A stretch of 64,000 nucleotides of DNA, from assembly GCA_039583875.1 (NCBI GenBank), contig CM077157.1, positions 76,136,346-76,200,345 of the forward strand, written 5' to 3'. The position numbers were made by a program, and so were the translations under genes. Below are positions 22,317 to 34,258 of this stretch, piece after piece (position 1 is the first letter of the stretch; each line of letters starts with the position of its first letter). The stretch comes from Platanthera guangdongensis. Its lineage: Eukaryota; Streptophyta; Magnoliopsida; Asparagales; Orchidaceae. The notes under the pieces are model-generated. The model saw only the letters and a list, made by a program, of their open reading frames with translations. It searched no databases and was not told where the DNA came from.

Positions 22317-24657
22317 TTACTTGTCAGTTGGGACAAACTCAAGGTTGATATCTTCACATTTTACATGCTCTCTAATGAAATGATATCTGATTTCAATGTG
22401 CTTAGTCCTACTGTGGGAGGCAGGATTCCTAGCAATTGAAATGGCACTAGTAGAATCACAAAATAAGGAACTTCTACTAATCTTAAGGTTGTAGTCTTGG
22501 AGCTGATGTTGCATCCATAACAACTGAGCACAGCAGCTACCTGATGAGATGTACTATAACTTTGCAGTTCAAATTGCCACACTGGTTTTCTTTTTGCTGC
22601 TCCATGAAACTAGTCCTCCAACTAGGAATTGATAGGTGCCAGAAGTGCTCTTCCTGTCTTCTTTGTAGCCTGCAAAGTGTGGAGGCTGTTCAACATAGAC
22701 TTTCTCTTTCAAGTCAGCATTCAGAAAGGCTTACTTCACATCCATCTAGTAGACCTTGAATCCCTTATGTGTAGCATATGCACGGGACAATCTTATGGCC
22801 TCCAATCTTGCTATAGGGGCAAAGGTTTGATCAAATTCAATGTCTTCTTCCTGCCTATACCCCTTAGCTACTAATCTTGTTTTGTTCTTAATTATAATGT
22901 CATTTTCATCAAGTTTGTTTCTGTAAATCCACTTGATTCCAAATGATATTATGTCCATGAGGTCTGGGAACCAGCTTCCAGACATTGCATCTTTTGAACT
23001 GGTTCAGTTCCTCTTGCATAGATACTATCCAGAATTGATCTATGTTGTCCTCTTCAAACTTCTTTGGATCCACTTATGATAGGAAGCATGCATACATAGA
23101 TGTATTTAGATTTTTGCTTCTAATCACTATACCTTGGCTGGCTTCGCCAATGATTTGGTGTGCATGATGGTCTCTTAAATTCCTGATTGTTGGAGGCAAT
23201 CTTCTTTCAACATCAGCTTTAGGAACAGCTCCTTGCTGATCCTCATTTGCTCCAAGTGAGTCTGGTGGACCTTTTGGAATATCCACTTCATTTTGGATTG
23301 TTGGTTCTGCTTCCTTGATGGTCAGATTGTCCATCATCTATTTTGTACCTATAGTACTGGAAGAGGAGCTTGACAGCTCCCTGTTAATCATGGTAGACTC
23401 ATCAAAGACTACATTTACATATTCTTCAACAACTTGGCTTTTTAAGTTGTAGATCCTGTAAGCTTTTCTATAATTGTTATACCTAACAAAAATCCCATCA
23501 AAGGACTTGGAAGCAAACTTAGTTATATAGGACTTTCCATTATGAAGCACATAACATCTGCTACCAAAGATTCTGAGATAGCTCGGGTTTGGTTTTCTGC
23601 CTTTCAAGATCTCATATGAAATTTTCTTGTGGCTATTGGTGATAAAGGCTCTGTTGAGGACATGGTATGCAGTGTTGACTGCCTCAGCCAAGAAAAATTC
23701 TAGGAGAGATGTGTCATTCAACCGGGTCGTACCACCTTCTATGAGAGTTCTATTTTTTCTCTCAACAATCCCATTTTGTTGGGGTGTTCTGGGTGAAGAG
23801 AATTCTTAATGAATCGCATGCTCATCACAGGACCTTGTTATGCTATCAGACTGGAATTCAATCCCATGGTCACTTCTGATTTTGACCACAAAGCTGTTCA
23901 ACTCATTCTGAATTTGAATAACAAACTTAATGAAGATATCAAGGGTTTTCTTTTTTTCTCTTGAGGAAGAACACCCAAGCAAACCTGGAAAAGTCATCAA
24001 CCACCACAAGGGTGTAGACATTCCTACCAAGTCTATGAATTGGCATAGGACCAAACAAGTCCATATGCAGGAGGTATAGGCACCTCACAGAATCTTTGAT
24101 CCCAATACCCTTGAAGGAAGCTTTTGTCTACTTGCCCTTTCGATAAGCAGAGCAAATGCCCTCCTTGGAGCACTTCACATTGTGACCATTCATAACTAGC
24201 TCTTAACTGAAGAGTTACTAATAGTCTTATAATTTACATGGGCTAGCCTCTTGTGCCATAAGACACAATAAGAGGCTTTCTCATTTGCCACTAAACAGAT
24301 AGCATAGTCTTTATTTAAACATAGAAAGTTCAAACAATAAACATTTCCACTCCTACTGTCTCTTAAAATGACCTCTTGGTCACTTGACCTCCTAATTAGG
24401 AACGTATTCTTGTGGAAGACAATAACATAACCAAGATCAGAGAGCTGGCTTATGCTTATAAGGTTGTGTTGCAACCCTTCAACATAAGCCACCTTAGTGA
24501 TGGTGACTATGCCATTGGTGATCTTACCATATCCTCTTGTTACCCCCCTATCTGAACCGCCAAAGATTACTTTGGGTCCATCTTTTACTAGAGTGTACTC
24601 CTTCAAATTGCTCCTTGTCCCAGTCATGTGCCTGGAACAACCACTTTCCAAGTACAA
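22317..24657 (-). pseudogene. Copia pol of element D: protease, integrase, deleted RT, RNase H
   Basis: The protease region (24657-24500) reads LESGCSRHMTG, so the catalytic Asp of the usual DSG is Glu here. The integrase HHCC and core follow (24300-23700; IRSDHG, then WxEAVNTAYHVLNR-type helix), with breaks near 24054 and 23806. The RT start (22985-22746) reads [11 protein letters not shown] and ARLEAIRL. After AFLN and YVEQPP, near 22690, the sequence jumps straight to AGYKEDRKSTSGT of RNase H. The palm with YVDD, several hundred bases, is therefore gone. RNase H ends with FCDSTSAISIARNP and HIEIRYHFIREHV. This copy cannot encode active pol. Confidence 0.9.
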
Positions 24658-24693
24658 TATAGGGGTATGGCCACTTAACCTGAAATATACAGT

Positions 24694-27238
24694 TTACTTT
24701 ACCTTAGGACCCCAATATCTATTGGGTCCTAGGTGCAAATTAGTCTGAAATTGAACATGTCCACTAACAAGATTTCTGACTGGTGGACTAACTCTGGTCC
24801 TGGCCACATTAGGATTATGCCAGCAGTCAATGGCATAATGGCCTATCTTGCCACAACACCAACAATCATGTATGTTGTATCTTCTTTTCTGCGTAGGCCT
24901 AGCAGTTGGTTTGACTGTAGTCTTGACAGAAGGAAGAGGTGCAACAGCCATTTTTTGTTTCCTTTCAGCATGGATTTGACTGAATGTTAGTCTGCTTGCT
25001 GGCTTGTGTGGACTGTTCTGAGTGCTATCAGTAGCACATTTCTTTTCAGATAGTGTGCTCTTGATAGCATCATAAATAACCATATCAGACAAGCTAACAG
25101 ACTGACCCTTAGTCATATTCTGTGCTGATAGGTTCAAAAAACTGGCTGCAGCCACATTTTTGAGAGGGGGGTGTAGCACCAAAGATAAATGGTCCATGAT
25201 AGGCCATTTGAATTTCTTCATGGGCAGCCTTAAAGGCACTTGCCCTACTATAGCTTCCACAATGGCTGGGAATATCTTTTATTCCACTTGTGGATGCACC
25301 ATTCATATAGTGACCATATATGCTTTTCTGGTCATACTTATTTGAAGGGAATATCACCCTCGTGAATGGGCTAGGTGGCCTAGATGCCATAGGCACAACT
25401 GGAACTTTATCTTTGAGGTTGGCAGGTCTTGTGTTACCCTTGAAGCCCAACACCTTCTTACCCATTTGTGAGGAGAAGGAATCTATCAAGGGTAACACTA
25501 TATTGGGCTGAGAGAAACTGGCCACAATACTTTTCTCCCTCTTGAGCTTTTCTTCAAGATCTTTAATGAGACTATTTTTGCTCTTGATAGTCTCCATCTG
25601 GATGTCTTACAGGTTTTCAGTTGACTAAGATCCCTCATTGTCTGATTCAGCACAACAGCTGTTTCAGCAAGCTGTGAAGCAGCAGGTTGAAGAGACAAAA
25701 TCTCTTTAGCCCGTTTTTTAGTCAACTTCTTGCATTTCTTAAAGGCATCCAGAAGTTCACTATATTTGTCAATAAATTGATTGACATCAACCTCTGAGCC
25801 AAAATCATCTTCACCATTAGATGAAAAGGCTTCAGCAAAAGGACTTGTCTCATGCTTAGACACTGAACTTGATGGAGAATGTACCTTACTTTAACCAGGC
25901 TGATCATGGCTGCCTTCTTCATCAGACATTGTCATCATCCCTCTACAGTTGTGGCCATCTTTATCCACCTCTGAGTCACTGTCTGGTAGTGTCAAAGGGG
26001 CCCTAATTCCTATCCTCCCTGGAGGATAGTCATCTCCTGCTATAATAGTTGTATCTTTAGTAGCAGCAACAACTAGCCCAATATAGGCTTCCTCTTGTTC
26101 AGACTCATATGATGACGAGTCTGTCCAGCTTTTCTCTTTCTTACCCGCAAAGGACTTTTTTCTTGCCTTTGTGCTTTTGGTGAGATATCTTCTCACTATC
26201 CTCCCCTCTCTTCACTAGGCAATCAGCAATGACATGTCCTAGCTTGCTGCAGCAGTAACAGATAACATTAACAGAATTCTGTTTACTGGGTTTAGATCCA
26301 TACCTGTCCTCCTCAGAGGATTTCTTCCAGCGATGTGCTGAGGAGGAGTGCCTGCTCTTCCAGTGCTTCTTCTTCATAAGCCTATGGAGCTGCCTGGGGA
26401 AGACAACAAAGTCCTCATCAGACATGCTGTTGTCTGATGCTTCTGATTCAGAACAGTCTGAATCTTCTTGTATTCTGGGAGTAGAAGGGGTATTTCTCCT
26501 ACATTTGCTTGTGGCTTCAGCTTTGAGAGCAACTGACTTTTCTTTGGCTTGAGATTTGCAGTTGGTCTCTTCCTCTTTCCTGACAGTTAGCTGCATCTCA
26601 TAAGAGAGCGATTTTCCAAATAGGGTGTGAGGTGGAGTGTCACCCAACTTAGCCATTTCTCTGATGGCACATATCTTTGTGTCCCAGTCTCTGTTGAGAG
26701 ACCTGAGGAGCTTATCATTTAGCTCATAATGACTAAAGACCCTTCCATAGGTTCTTAGCTCATTCATTATCATGAAGAATCTTTCAAAGCAGGTGGCTTT
26801 CTTCTCACCCTTGGTCTGTCTGAAGGTCTCATACTCCTGATTGAGCATAGACTTTCGATCATCCCTGATCTCCTATGTGCATTCCATGTAGATCAGTAGA
26901 GTGTCCCACATCTCCTTTACAGTTTTGCAGTGAATCAGATTCTGAAGGGTAGAATCATCAATTGCACTAACAATGACATTTTGAGCCCTCTTGTCCATGG
27001 TAGAAAGAATGACTTCATCCTTTGTCATCTCATCATATATCTTGGGCATCTGGATGTTTGCATCAAGGATAGATACTTTCATGGGGATGAAAGGTCCTTC
27101 TTTAATAGTTAAAAAGATTCTATGGTCAGCTGCTTCCATGAATAGCCTGACCCTCTCCTTCCATATGTCAAATCCATCCTTCCTGCAGATAAGAAGCTTC
27201 ATGGCACCCATCTCCATATAGTTCACTCCTGAACCCAT
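24694..27238 (-). pseudogene. Copia gag of element D, with two zinc knuckles
   Basis: It starts MGSGVNYME at 27238, about 60 bp after the PBS. The capsid region (27238-26600) has the copia gag pattern: FDIWKERVRLFME, KEMWDTLLIY, YETFRQ and LLRSLNRDWD. A first CCHC knuckle, CYCCSKLGHVIADC, lies near 26262-26219. A long acidic, Ser-rich region follows, then a basic linker and a second knuckle, CWCCGKIGHYAIDC, near 24868-24824, just before pol. Breaks: an in-frame TAG near 26873, a frame change near 26160 and further stops at 25891 and 25498. The layout matches B and I. Confidence 0.85.
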
Positions 27239-27300
27239 ATGAACAGTCTGTAGCTACCTTGGAAGATCACTTAGATGGTTAGATCCTTTATGATTAACCT

Positions 27301-27314
27301 CCCTCTAATACCAC
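27301..27314 (-). promoter_or_regulatory. Primer-binding site of element D
   Basis: Minus-sense TGGTATTAGAGGG is a one-base variant of the iMet site (TGGTATCAGAGG). It sits next to the LTR start at 27316. Confidence 0.75.
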
Positions 27315-27315
27315 T

Positions 27316-27602
27316 TAAAAGTCTTTTTTTCAAGGTTGCTTACAACCTAATGGGGGAATAGGTTGTAACACTGTTATTATTCTCTTTTTAATTTTATCTT
27401 TTGCACTAAGTGTGTTGGTAGTAGTTTGATTTCAAGAACCTGCACAAAGAAAATAACACAGAAGAGTACACACAGATTTATAGTGGTTCCCTAATTTTTG
27501 GGTACATCCACTCTCCTCCCACCTTGCCAACTTCCTGTTAGTTAATGTACTTCTCTAAAACACTGCTCCAAAGAGCTTACACATCAGATCGCTCAGGATC
27601 TC
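27316..27602 (-). repeat. 5' LTR of element D, first segment
   Basis: It starts TAAAAGTC, a decayed TGAAAGTC, after the PBS. It runs to the 5-base site ATCTC (27598-27602), where element B is inserted. The LTR resumes at 58871. Confidence 0.8.
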
Positions 27603-28749
27603 TAAAAGTTCATATTTTCAAGGTAGCTATCAACCTAGAGGGGGTGTGAATAGGTTTATCTAGGTCTTTTGAATTTCTTTTTGTTTCTTCTTGAGTTACT
27701 ATGTGATTGAGAGCTTTTTATGAACCTGCAAATAGAAAACACACACAGAAAAGCACACAGGTATTTTTTATAGTGATTCCCCAAAATTATGGGTACATCA
27801 AATTTCCACCCACCTTGCTAACTTCCTGTTAGTTAAGGCACTTCTCCAAAACAATGCTCCAAGGAGCTTACACCTCAGATCCTTCAAGATCTCTCAGTCT
27901 CCTCCGGGACTTACTCCTCGGCCATAAGGGCCTACACTCAGTGATACAAGTATCACCTACCTCAGACAATTAAGCCCTACCATTCAAGCTATGGAGAATA
28001 GCCCTATCTCAGAGCAAACTCGCACCTATAACTCAGAGAGATACACTCTCCTACATATTAGGCAATATTACCCTACTTCTCAGTGAGTAAAACTCGCCTA
28101 TCTCAGATCCCAGCTGGATCCTACACTCAGAGAGGAAACCTCTCCTACAGCTCAGATCCAGAAGGATCATACAACAAGAAATAATTTAATTAACTTTAAC
28201 ATGGAAAAATTTCTCTATGTCAACAACTAGAGCAGAGAAATTTCTGCTCTATCTCTCCTCACACCAGAGAAAAACTTTGCAGGAGGAACTCAGAAGCTTT
28301 CTCCTGAACTTGCTGTAGAAGACTAAAGATCTGTTGATCTTGATTTTTCAAGAAACTAACTGAACCTGCCGATGGCTGAAGGTTCTTCTTTCTTCATAAA
28401 TATTTATGATTCTGCTGTGCCTGATGAAGACGACACATCTATCTGAACTTTTTCGTGATGGAGTGCTTCAAGCGTTTTACTTGCAGCAATGGCGAGTAAG
28501 ATGAAGTCGGGTGCTAACTTTTGAAGTTGATCCTTTTTTAGTTCGTCGATCAACTACTCTTAGAGATCAGTGGGTCCCACCTGCAGCTTCTAGTTGCACC
28601 TTGCATTAATGCCTATTTGTCGTACTGTAGGCCGGCGGCGCATTTTGTTGTGTACTGTAGCTTTGCCTCTAACAATTTGAATATGGTTGACTTTGTCGAT
28701 TTTGCTAACATCAGCACCAGTGGACTTGGCCAAAATCAAGCATCAGTAG

Positions 28750-29345
28750 TATGGGCGTTGAGTGAGTGTCCTTCACTCAACGCCAAATAACTTAGATAGG
28801 TTTACTGTCTCTTAGCATTGAGTGAGTTACATTCACTCAACCTCAAACTACTTAGCATATAAATATGTTTCTATGAATTGAGTGATTCAGCTTCACTCAA
28901 CGCCAATATGTTTTCTCAGGTTTCTACTGCTTGGCATTGAGTAAGTGAGCATCACTCAACGTCAAACACCTTAGACAAAATTCTGTCTTCACTAGGCATT
29001 GAGAGCATTGAGCGTCTCTTCACCACTAAATATTTTTTGCCTTAACCCTTTCTGCAGCCTCTTTTGCATGCATGGCATTGAGAGCGTTGAGTGAACATAC
29101 TTCACTCAACACCATGTGCCTTAACTAATTTTCTGCCTCTGTAGTATCTTAGGTGTTGAGAGCGTTGAGTGAGCATGCCTCACTCAACGCTTTTTTGCCT
29201 TAACCAAAATTCTGTCTCTACAGTATCTTAGGCATTGAGAGCGTTGAGTGAGCACGCCTCACTCAATGCATTTTGTCTTAACCAATTTTTTGTGTTTAGA
29301 AACACTAGCTTTGACTGACTGAGTGTTACTCAACACCTATGAGGT
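28750..29345. repeat. GCGTTGAGTGAG hairpin array in the 3' LTR of B
   Basis: About nine inverted pairs occur, for example GGCGTTGAGTGAG ... CACTCAACGCC at 28754-28784. Later units are of the form GAGAGCGTTGAGTGAGC ... CTCACTCAACGC (29158-29190 and 29232-29262). Spacers are short (6-10 bases). Confidence 0.85.
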
Positions 29346-29454
29346 TATGGCGTAGAGTGAATGACCTTCACTCAACACCTATGGACTTAGCCACTTTTCT
29401 GCCTCTTACACCTTAGGCATTGATTGTCTCAGCCAACCACACTCAACTCTGAAC

Positions 29455-29635
29455 TGAGTCCGACGAATTCTGAACTGAGTTCAACGAACAGTGAGCTCAG
29501 CTCGACGAACTTTGATCTTAGTTCGATGAATTTGGACTTAGCCAAATTTCTCAAACTCTGAGCTTTGTTCGACGAATGATTAGCTCGGCTCGACGAGCTC
29601 TGAACTCAGTTCGATGAATTTAGACTTGGCCAAAT
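29455..29635. repeat. AGTTCGACGAA motif array in the 3' LTR of B
   Basis: About eight half-sites of the form GAnCTnAG(C/T)TCGACGAA occur near the LTR start in minus sense. The matching stretch in the 5' LTR is 58510-58705. Confidence 0.85.
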
Positions 29636-29775
29636 TTCTCAAACCATATCTCATGTAAGAGTTTACATGACTTAGGCACTTAGGCTACCTGTCCCATTAC
29701 TGTCATCTACTGTTATATGTATATCATTGACAAGATTGACTTCCTCAAATATAGGTCCGGGCAATGGACACAACA

Positions 29776-29792
29776 ATTTCCCCCTATTTGAG
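29776..29792 (-). promoter_or_regulatory. Polypurine tract of element B
   Basis: Minus-sense TCAAATAGGGGGAAAT lies directly before the 3' LTR. The same phrase precedes the 3' LTRs of A and C. Confidence 0.8.
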
Positions 29793-30182
29793 GGAGTCAA
29801 AACTCTTAATCAAGTGAGTCAATGACATACACAGAACCATGCAACAATAAGCATAAAAACTATATAATTGAGAAGTGATCTATAGTTACCCCACTTCCTA
29901 GCCTGCAGAGTGGAACATTACTGCACCTGCTTCCCCTGAATTGCTGCTACCATTCTAGAACATTAATCTGATCATCTTTTCATCCCCCTTTTTAACTTCA
30001 GCAAATAGCAGGTAGGAATCAACTGATCATCTTATCATCTTCTCCCCCTTAATTAGACAGAAGAGAATTATTGGAGTTGTGCTGGAAATGCTCCCCATCA
30101 ATTGGAGAACCTTCCTTTCTTTAAAGACAAATCCATCTGTAAAATAACAAATAGTTTGCAACCAGATGAGGAGCAACTGAAG
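29793..30182 (-). other. 3' untranslated interior of element B
   Basis: Noncoding sequence between the RNase H stop and the polypurine tract. About 30110-30180 is matched in element D at 22165-22255; the rest is deleted in D. No frame is supported. Confidence 0.6.
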
Positions 30183-31428
30183 CTATATTAAGTTTAACAT
30201 ACCCAACTCAAATTTGAAGGTGTTAAACTTGGCTTCATCTAGTGGCTTGGTGAACATGTCAGCCAGTTGCTTGTCTATTGGAACAAATTCAAGGGTGATG
30301 TCTTCACATTTCACATGCTCCCTAATGAAATGATATCTAATCTCTATGTGCTTAGTCCTTCTATGCGAGACAGGATTCCTAGCAATTGATATTGCACTAG
30401 TAGAATCACATAATAGAGGAGTTCCACTTATCTGGAGGTTATAGTGTTGAAGCTGGTGCTCGATCCATAGCAACTGAGCACAACAGCTACTTGCTGAGAT
30501 GTACTCTGACTTTGCAGCTGATATTGCAACACTGGTTTGTTTCTTGTAGCTCCACGATACCAGTCTCCCTACCAAAAGCTAATAGGTTCCAGATGTGCTC
30601 TTCCCGACCTCTTTGTATCCTGCAAAATCTAGATCTAAATAGCCTATTAGTTTAAACTCCCCATTTCTAGGGTACTATAGGCCAAGATCTGGAGTGCTCT
30701 TAAGATACCTAAAGATTCTCTTAACTGCAGAGTAGTGAGATTCTTTATGGTAATCCTGATACCTAGCACAAACACATGTATCATACATGATGTCTGGCCT
30801 AATAACAGTCAGATATATAAGGGAGGCAATTATCCCTCTATACAAAGTTTCATCAATAGGTTTCCCTGCCTCATCTTTGACTACATGCATACTTGACCCC
30901 ATGGGAGTTCTCATGGTGGAGGAGTTCGCCATGCCAAATTTCTTTATTAACTTCCTAGTGAACTTAGGCTGGGATATGGACAAGCCATCATCAGTCTGTC
31001 TTAATTGGAGGCTCAAGAAGAACTTAAGTTCACCTATACTACTCATCTCAAACTTCCCCTGCATAAGTTTAGCAAACTTTTTGCAGAGGTTGTCATCAGT
31101 AGATCCAAAGATGATGTCATCTACATAGATCTGAATTAGGATGATCTTACCCTTAGATTCCGTTAGGAATAGGGTCTTGTCTATTTTCCCCCTTGAGAAT
31201 TTATTGTCAATGAGGAAACTAGACAAAGTCTCACACAATGCTCTAGGGGCTTGCTTCAGCCCATATAGAGCTTTCCTAAGTCTATAAACATAATCAAGTG
31301 AGTTAGGAACTACAAAACCTAGAGGCTGCTCAACATAGACTTCTATTTTTAAGTTACCATTCAGAAAGGCTGACTTCACATCCATCTGGTAAACCTTGAA
31401 TCTTTTGTATGCAGCATATGAGTTAGAA
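30183..31428 (-). pseudogene. Element B pol, C-terminal half of RT and RNase H
   Basis: It resumes the RT frame left at 47986 with [15 protein letters not shown], then [20 protein letters not shown], the catalytic [12 protein letters not shown] (about 31110-31130), and KLIKKFGM. RNase H follows with KSTSGT, SEYISASSCCAQLLW, FCDSTSAISIARNP, HIEIRYHFIREHV and DMFTKPLDE, ending at 30183. Stops lie near 30675 and 30575. Both RT aspartates of YVDD are present, so the main damage to this pol is the split by the TRIM LTR and scattered stops. Confidence 0.9.
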
Positions 31429-31575
31429 CCCGCCAACCCAAAAATTCATCTCAAAACCCAGGTGTTAAGATGAAGGGTGGCGGGGTACTTGAACACAAAG
31501 GGGAGAAGGCTGCAGGCGATGTGGGATTAACCCCAACCACAGAACCATGGGGATAGTCTGCCACAAGGGGCCCAC
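31429..31575 (-). mobile_element. TRIM solo LTR in B, left segment
   Basis: It runs from (TG)AGTTAGAACCC at 31429-31431 to GGGGCCCAC at 31575, where X is inserted. It matches 61258 to about 61410 of the TRIM in element I. It interrupts RT codons; the bases on its left (GCAGCATAT) and those after its right segment (ATATACAAGG) overlap by ATAT, consistent with a 4-5-bp target duplication. Confidence 0.8.
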
Positions 31576-32438
31576 TGTCACAACCCACATTTTCACCGCA
31601 TATAAAAACTTATCAGAGTAAGGGAAAATGTGCGTCATGATGCCACGTCAGCGGGGGATAACTGCGGACGCTCAGGCAGACACCAAACTAAACATGAAGA
31701 AAGGTTCTTTTTGAGTTATTTTAAGGAAAATCAGTTAAGTGCAATAGTTAGTCATATCCCTCGGCTTAGTGGCTCATCTAGTCCACGAATCAAAATATAT
31801 TATACGCTGTGGAAAAATACTTGATTAGATTAACTCAAACATCCTACATGAGTAAAAACATCCCTAAAGGACAACTCATGTTATGCAAGACTCTAAATTT
31901 ATAATAATAGTAAAGGTAGCTTTTACGGTCGCTAAATATAACAAGTTAGAGTTTCAAATTATGCAATGCATGAAGTAATAGTAGTAGATTTTATAGTTGA
32001 AAATACCTAATATGCATTCCTGGCAAAAATCGTCCCAGAGAACAAGTAATCCACATTTAAAGAAATGAGCAGCTAGCAAGAATCAAACAACTAACAATTC
32101 AGTGGGTGTCAACAAACTGACACGAAACCACGAACAAAAGAATATCTGAACTAGTAAAACTAAACAAACTACAAACTACCTCGCTATGACGAGGCAACAA
32201 CCACGACCAACACTGCCTCCCAGAAAACTCCAAAACCAGCACTGCTAACTGCTACTACTCTGAACCTGGGGCATTCCAAAGACAGAACACCTCAGCAAGA
32301 AGTTACAAATGGTGGCAGGAAAAGTAATAAGCCAAAATAAACAAAGGTCATCAGGGGTACCAACCCAAGACCAAAAGCACTGAAGTAAAGTACAAAAGAA
32401 AACAGGGCATCAACAGGAAAAGAACTCCTACGTGATTT
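31576..32438 (-). mobile_element. Solo LTR X (Ty3-like), left segment
   Basis: X begins TGTCACAACCC at 31576 and ends GGTCGTTACA at 47890, flanked by CCCAC at 31571-31575 and 47891-47895. In minus sense TGTAACGACC ... GGGTTGTGACA are ends typical of plant Ty3/gypsy LTRs. No gag, pol or PBS is found in either segment, so it is a solo LTR of about 3.1 kb, split by element A. Nothing coding is seen in this part. Confidence 0.8.
32356..32438 (+). repeat. Left copy of the 83-bp duplication flanking element A
   Basis: The stretch from GGTACCAACCCAAGACC to CTACGTGATTT is repeated exactly or nearly so at 45549-45631. It is LTR X sequence. At 83 bases it is far longer than the 5-bp duplication made by copia integrase. 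Confidence 0.9.
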
Positions 32439-32620
32439 AAAGATCGTCGAACTGAGCTCAGAGATAAAGATCCAAAGCAGAGTCAAAATCGTCGACCTGA
32501 GCTCACCGATCGTCGAATGGAGTTCGACGATATTATGAAGTTGAGCTCAGCGATCGACGAATGGAGTTCGACGATCTGTCGAAGTTGAGCTAGACGATCG
32601 TCGACCGGAGTTCGACGAAT
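32439..32620 (-). repeat. Displaced LTR segment at the left end of element A
   Basis: This is a near-copy of 33714-33895 of the same LTR, from AAAGATCGTCGAACTGAG to GAGTTCGACGAAT. It is joined directly to TACTCTAGAG, which is LTR position about 25. The normal start TGAAAGTGCAACTAGATC is missing here but present at 44039 and 41017. Confidence 0.9.
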
Positions 32621-34086
32621 ACTCTAGAGGGGGGGTGAATAGAGTATATAGTACTTTAAAAACTTTTACAACTATTGTTGTAATATGTGTGAGCAGGGAA
32701 GCAATAATAAATCTAATCACAGCACAAGGTTAAACAAAAACTAAACACAGGAAAAATCAAGGCCAGAAACAAACATAAAAGCAAGCAAAACCAGAAGACA
32801 CAAGGAAATATAGTGGTTCCCCAAACTTGGGTACATCCACTCTTCTACCACCCTAGGTAGGAATCCACTACAGGATGAGTTGATCAGGTGTCCTGGGCAC
32901 CAATGAGCTTTTGATAAGGTGCTCAAAAACCAAAGCAGATTTTTTGATCAGGTGTCTTGCCACCAATGAGCTTTTGACAAGGTGCTCAAAAACCAGGTTC
33001 AAACTTTTGAAGGGAGTTTGAAAAACCCTTTACAGAGTGGGGGTGAGAGAGTGATGGAAGTCTTCTCTTTCTCAAACAACTGAGAAGACTATGTGGATTG
33101 ATGTCAAAGCTCCCCCTGAATCCTTGAGATCTTCAGGAAGAAAAGCTTTGCTGAGGGTGATAGGCCTTCAAAGGTTGAACTCCAGCAATAGATGATTTCA
33201 GCAATTGTTGAAATGTTGAGTGTCTGGAGTCTGGAAATATATTGGCCTTGAACACTTTGAAAACTACAGAGATCTGAAGAAAGCTTGATCTCCTTGGATG
33301 ACTGTTCTTCAGAATTCTTTGTGACAGAAGATTTTTGAATGTCTCTGTAATCTGTATTGTGTGTGTGTTCTTCTTGTTCTCTTGGAGATTCAAAAAAACA
33401 TTCTATCTTTTATTCTCTGGTCTAGAATAGAATATCATTCTCTGTCAAGGATAGCCGTTAGCCTGCATTGATTGCATCCTTAATTGCATAATCTCTTTTG
33501 GAGGAAAGTCCACAGAATTATTCCTTGAAAAATCCCTTGAAACTTGGTACAGAAATAAATGAAAACGGCTAGCAAATATCTGAATTAATTGCAGAATAAC
33601 TCCTAACTGATTTGAATTTGAATTAAGAAATATCCTGGAAGTTATCTGAAAGCGTCGAACTGAGCTCAGCGATCTGGAAACACACAACAGCAAAATATCG
33701 TCGATCTGAGCTCAAAGATCGTCGAACTGAGCTCAGAGATAAAGATCCAAAGCAGAGTCAAAATCGTCGTCCTGAGCTCACCGATCGTCGAATGGAGTTC
33801 GACGATATTATGAAGTTGAGCTCAGCGATCGTCGAATGGAGTTCGACGATCTGTCGAAGTTGAGCTAGACGATCGTCGACCGGAGTTCGACGAATCGTCG
33901 TGTTGAGCTCGACGATCAGACTTGGTCTCCAAACACAAAATCTTGGTCTTCAGGGCAGCTTCCAAACCTAGACTTCTAACCCTTAGACTCCATTCTAATT
34001 GACCTATTAAGCTATACAGAAGGTCAAGCAAAGGTTCCTAGAGACATAGTGATCCTGACCCAAATTAGTAATAGGTTGTTCCAACA
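32620..34086 (-). repeat. 3' LTR of element A
   Basis: Homologous to 44064-45548 with few differences. It ends GGTTGTTCCAACA at 34086, adjoining the polypurine tract. The TCGTCGAnCTGAGCTC/TTCGACGAT array lies at about 33640-33920. Confidence 0.95.
33640..33920. repeat. ATCGTCGA / TTCGACGAT motif array in the 3' LTR of A
   Basis: About ten half-sites occur, including joined pairs such as GATCGTCGAATGGAGTTCGACGAT. The same array is in the 5' LTR (about 45090-45385). The minus frames across it (33822-34031, 45284-45493) give S/D/R repeats, but I do not regard these LTR frames as genes. Confidence 0.9.
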
Positions 34087-34105
34087 ATCTCCCCCTATTT
34101 GGGTT
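34087..34105 (-). promoter_or_regulatory. Polypurine tract of element A
   Basis: Minus-sense CCCAAATAGGGGGAGAT lies directly before the 3' LTR start TGTTGGAAC. It is the strongest purine tract in the window. Confidence 0.9.
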
Positions 34106-34258
34106 AGGATTACTATTTACAGACTTTGGAAAAATTTAAATAACAACATACAAGTATTAAAGTAGAAAAACAATAGCTAGACAAGCAGAATCACAGAGAT
34201 ATATATATATATCATCCAGATAGCAATCAGAATTCACAGAAACTGTCACCTTACAATG

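Larger units (their letters stand above)
22158..27315 (-). mobile_element. Interior of element D (SIRE-type copia)
   Basis: The order in minus sense is PBS (27314-27301), gag (27238-24694), protease, integrase, RT and RNase H (24657-22317). This is the Ty1/copia order. Two large losses are visible: the central RT and the polypurine region next to LTR E. The 5' LTR is split in two by element B (27316-27602 and 58871-60889). Confidence 0.85.
27603..29775 (-). repeat. 3' LTR of element B
   Basis: A 2.17-kb LTR ending GGACACAACA at 29775, followed by a polypurine tract in minus sense. It is homologous throughout to 52503-53703 plus 57836-58865. It includes runs of ACTCAG/CTACCTCAG phrases (27890-28160), a hairpin array and a TTCGACGAA array. 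Confidence 0.9.

Noticed and set aside
33640..33920. Motif array as heat-shock elements (nGAAnnTTCn)
   Set aside because: The TTC and GAA triplets are spaced by three bases (TTCGACGAA), not two.
33822..34031. S/D/R-rich minus frame in LTR A (also at 45284-45493) as a peptide gene
   Set aside because: It only translates the TCGTCGA motif array and part of the LTR start; no evidence of expression.
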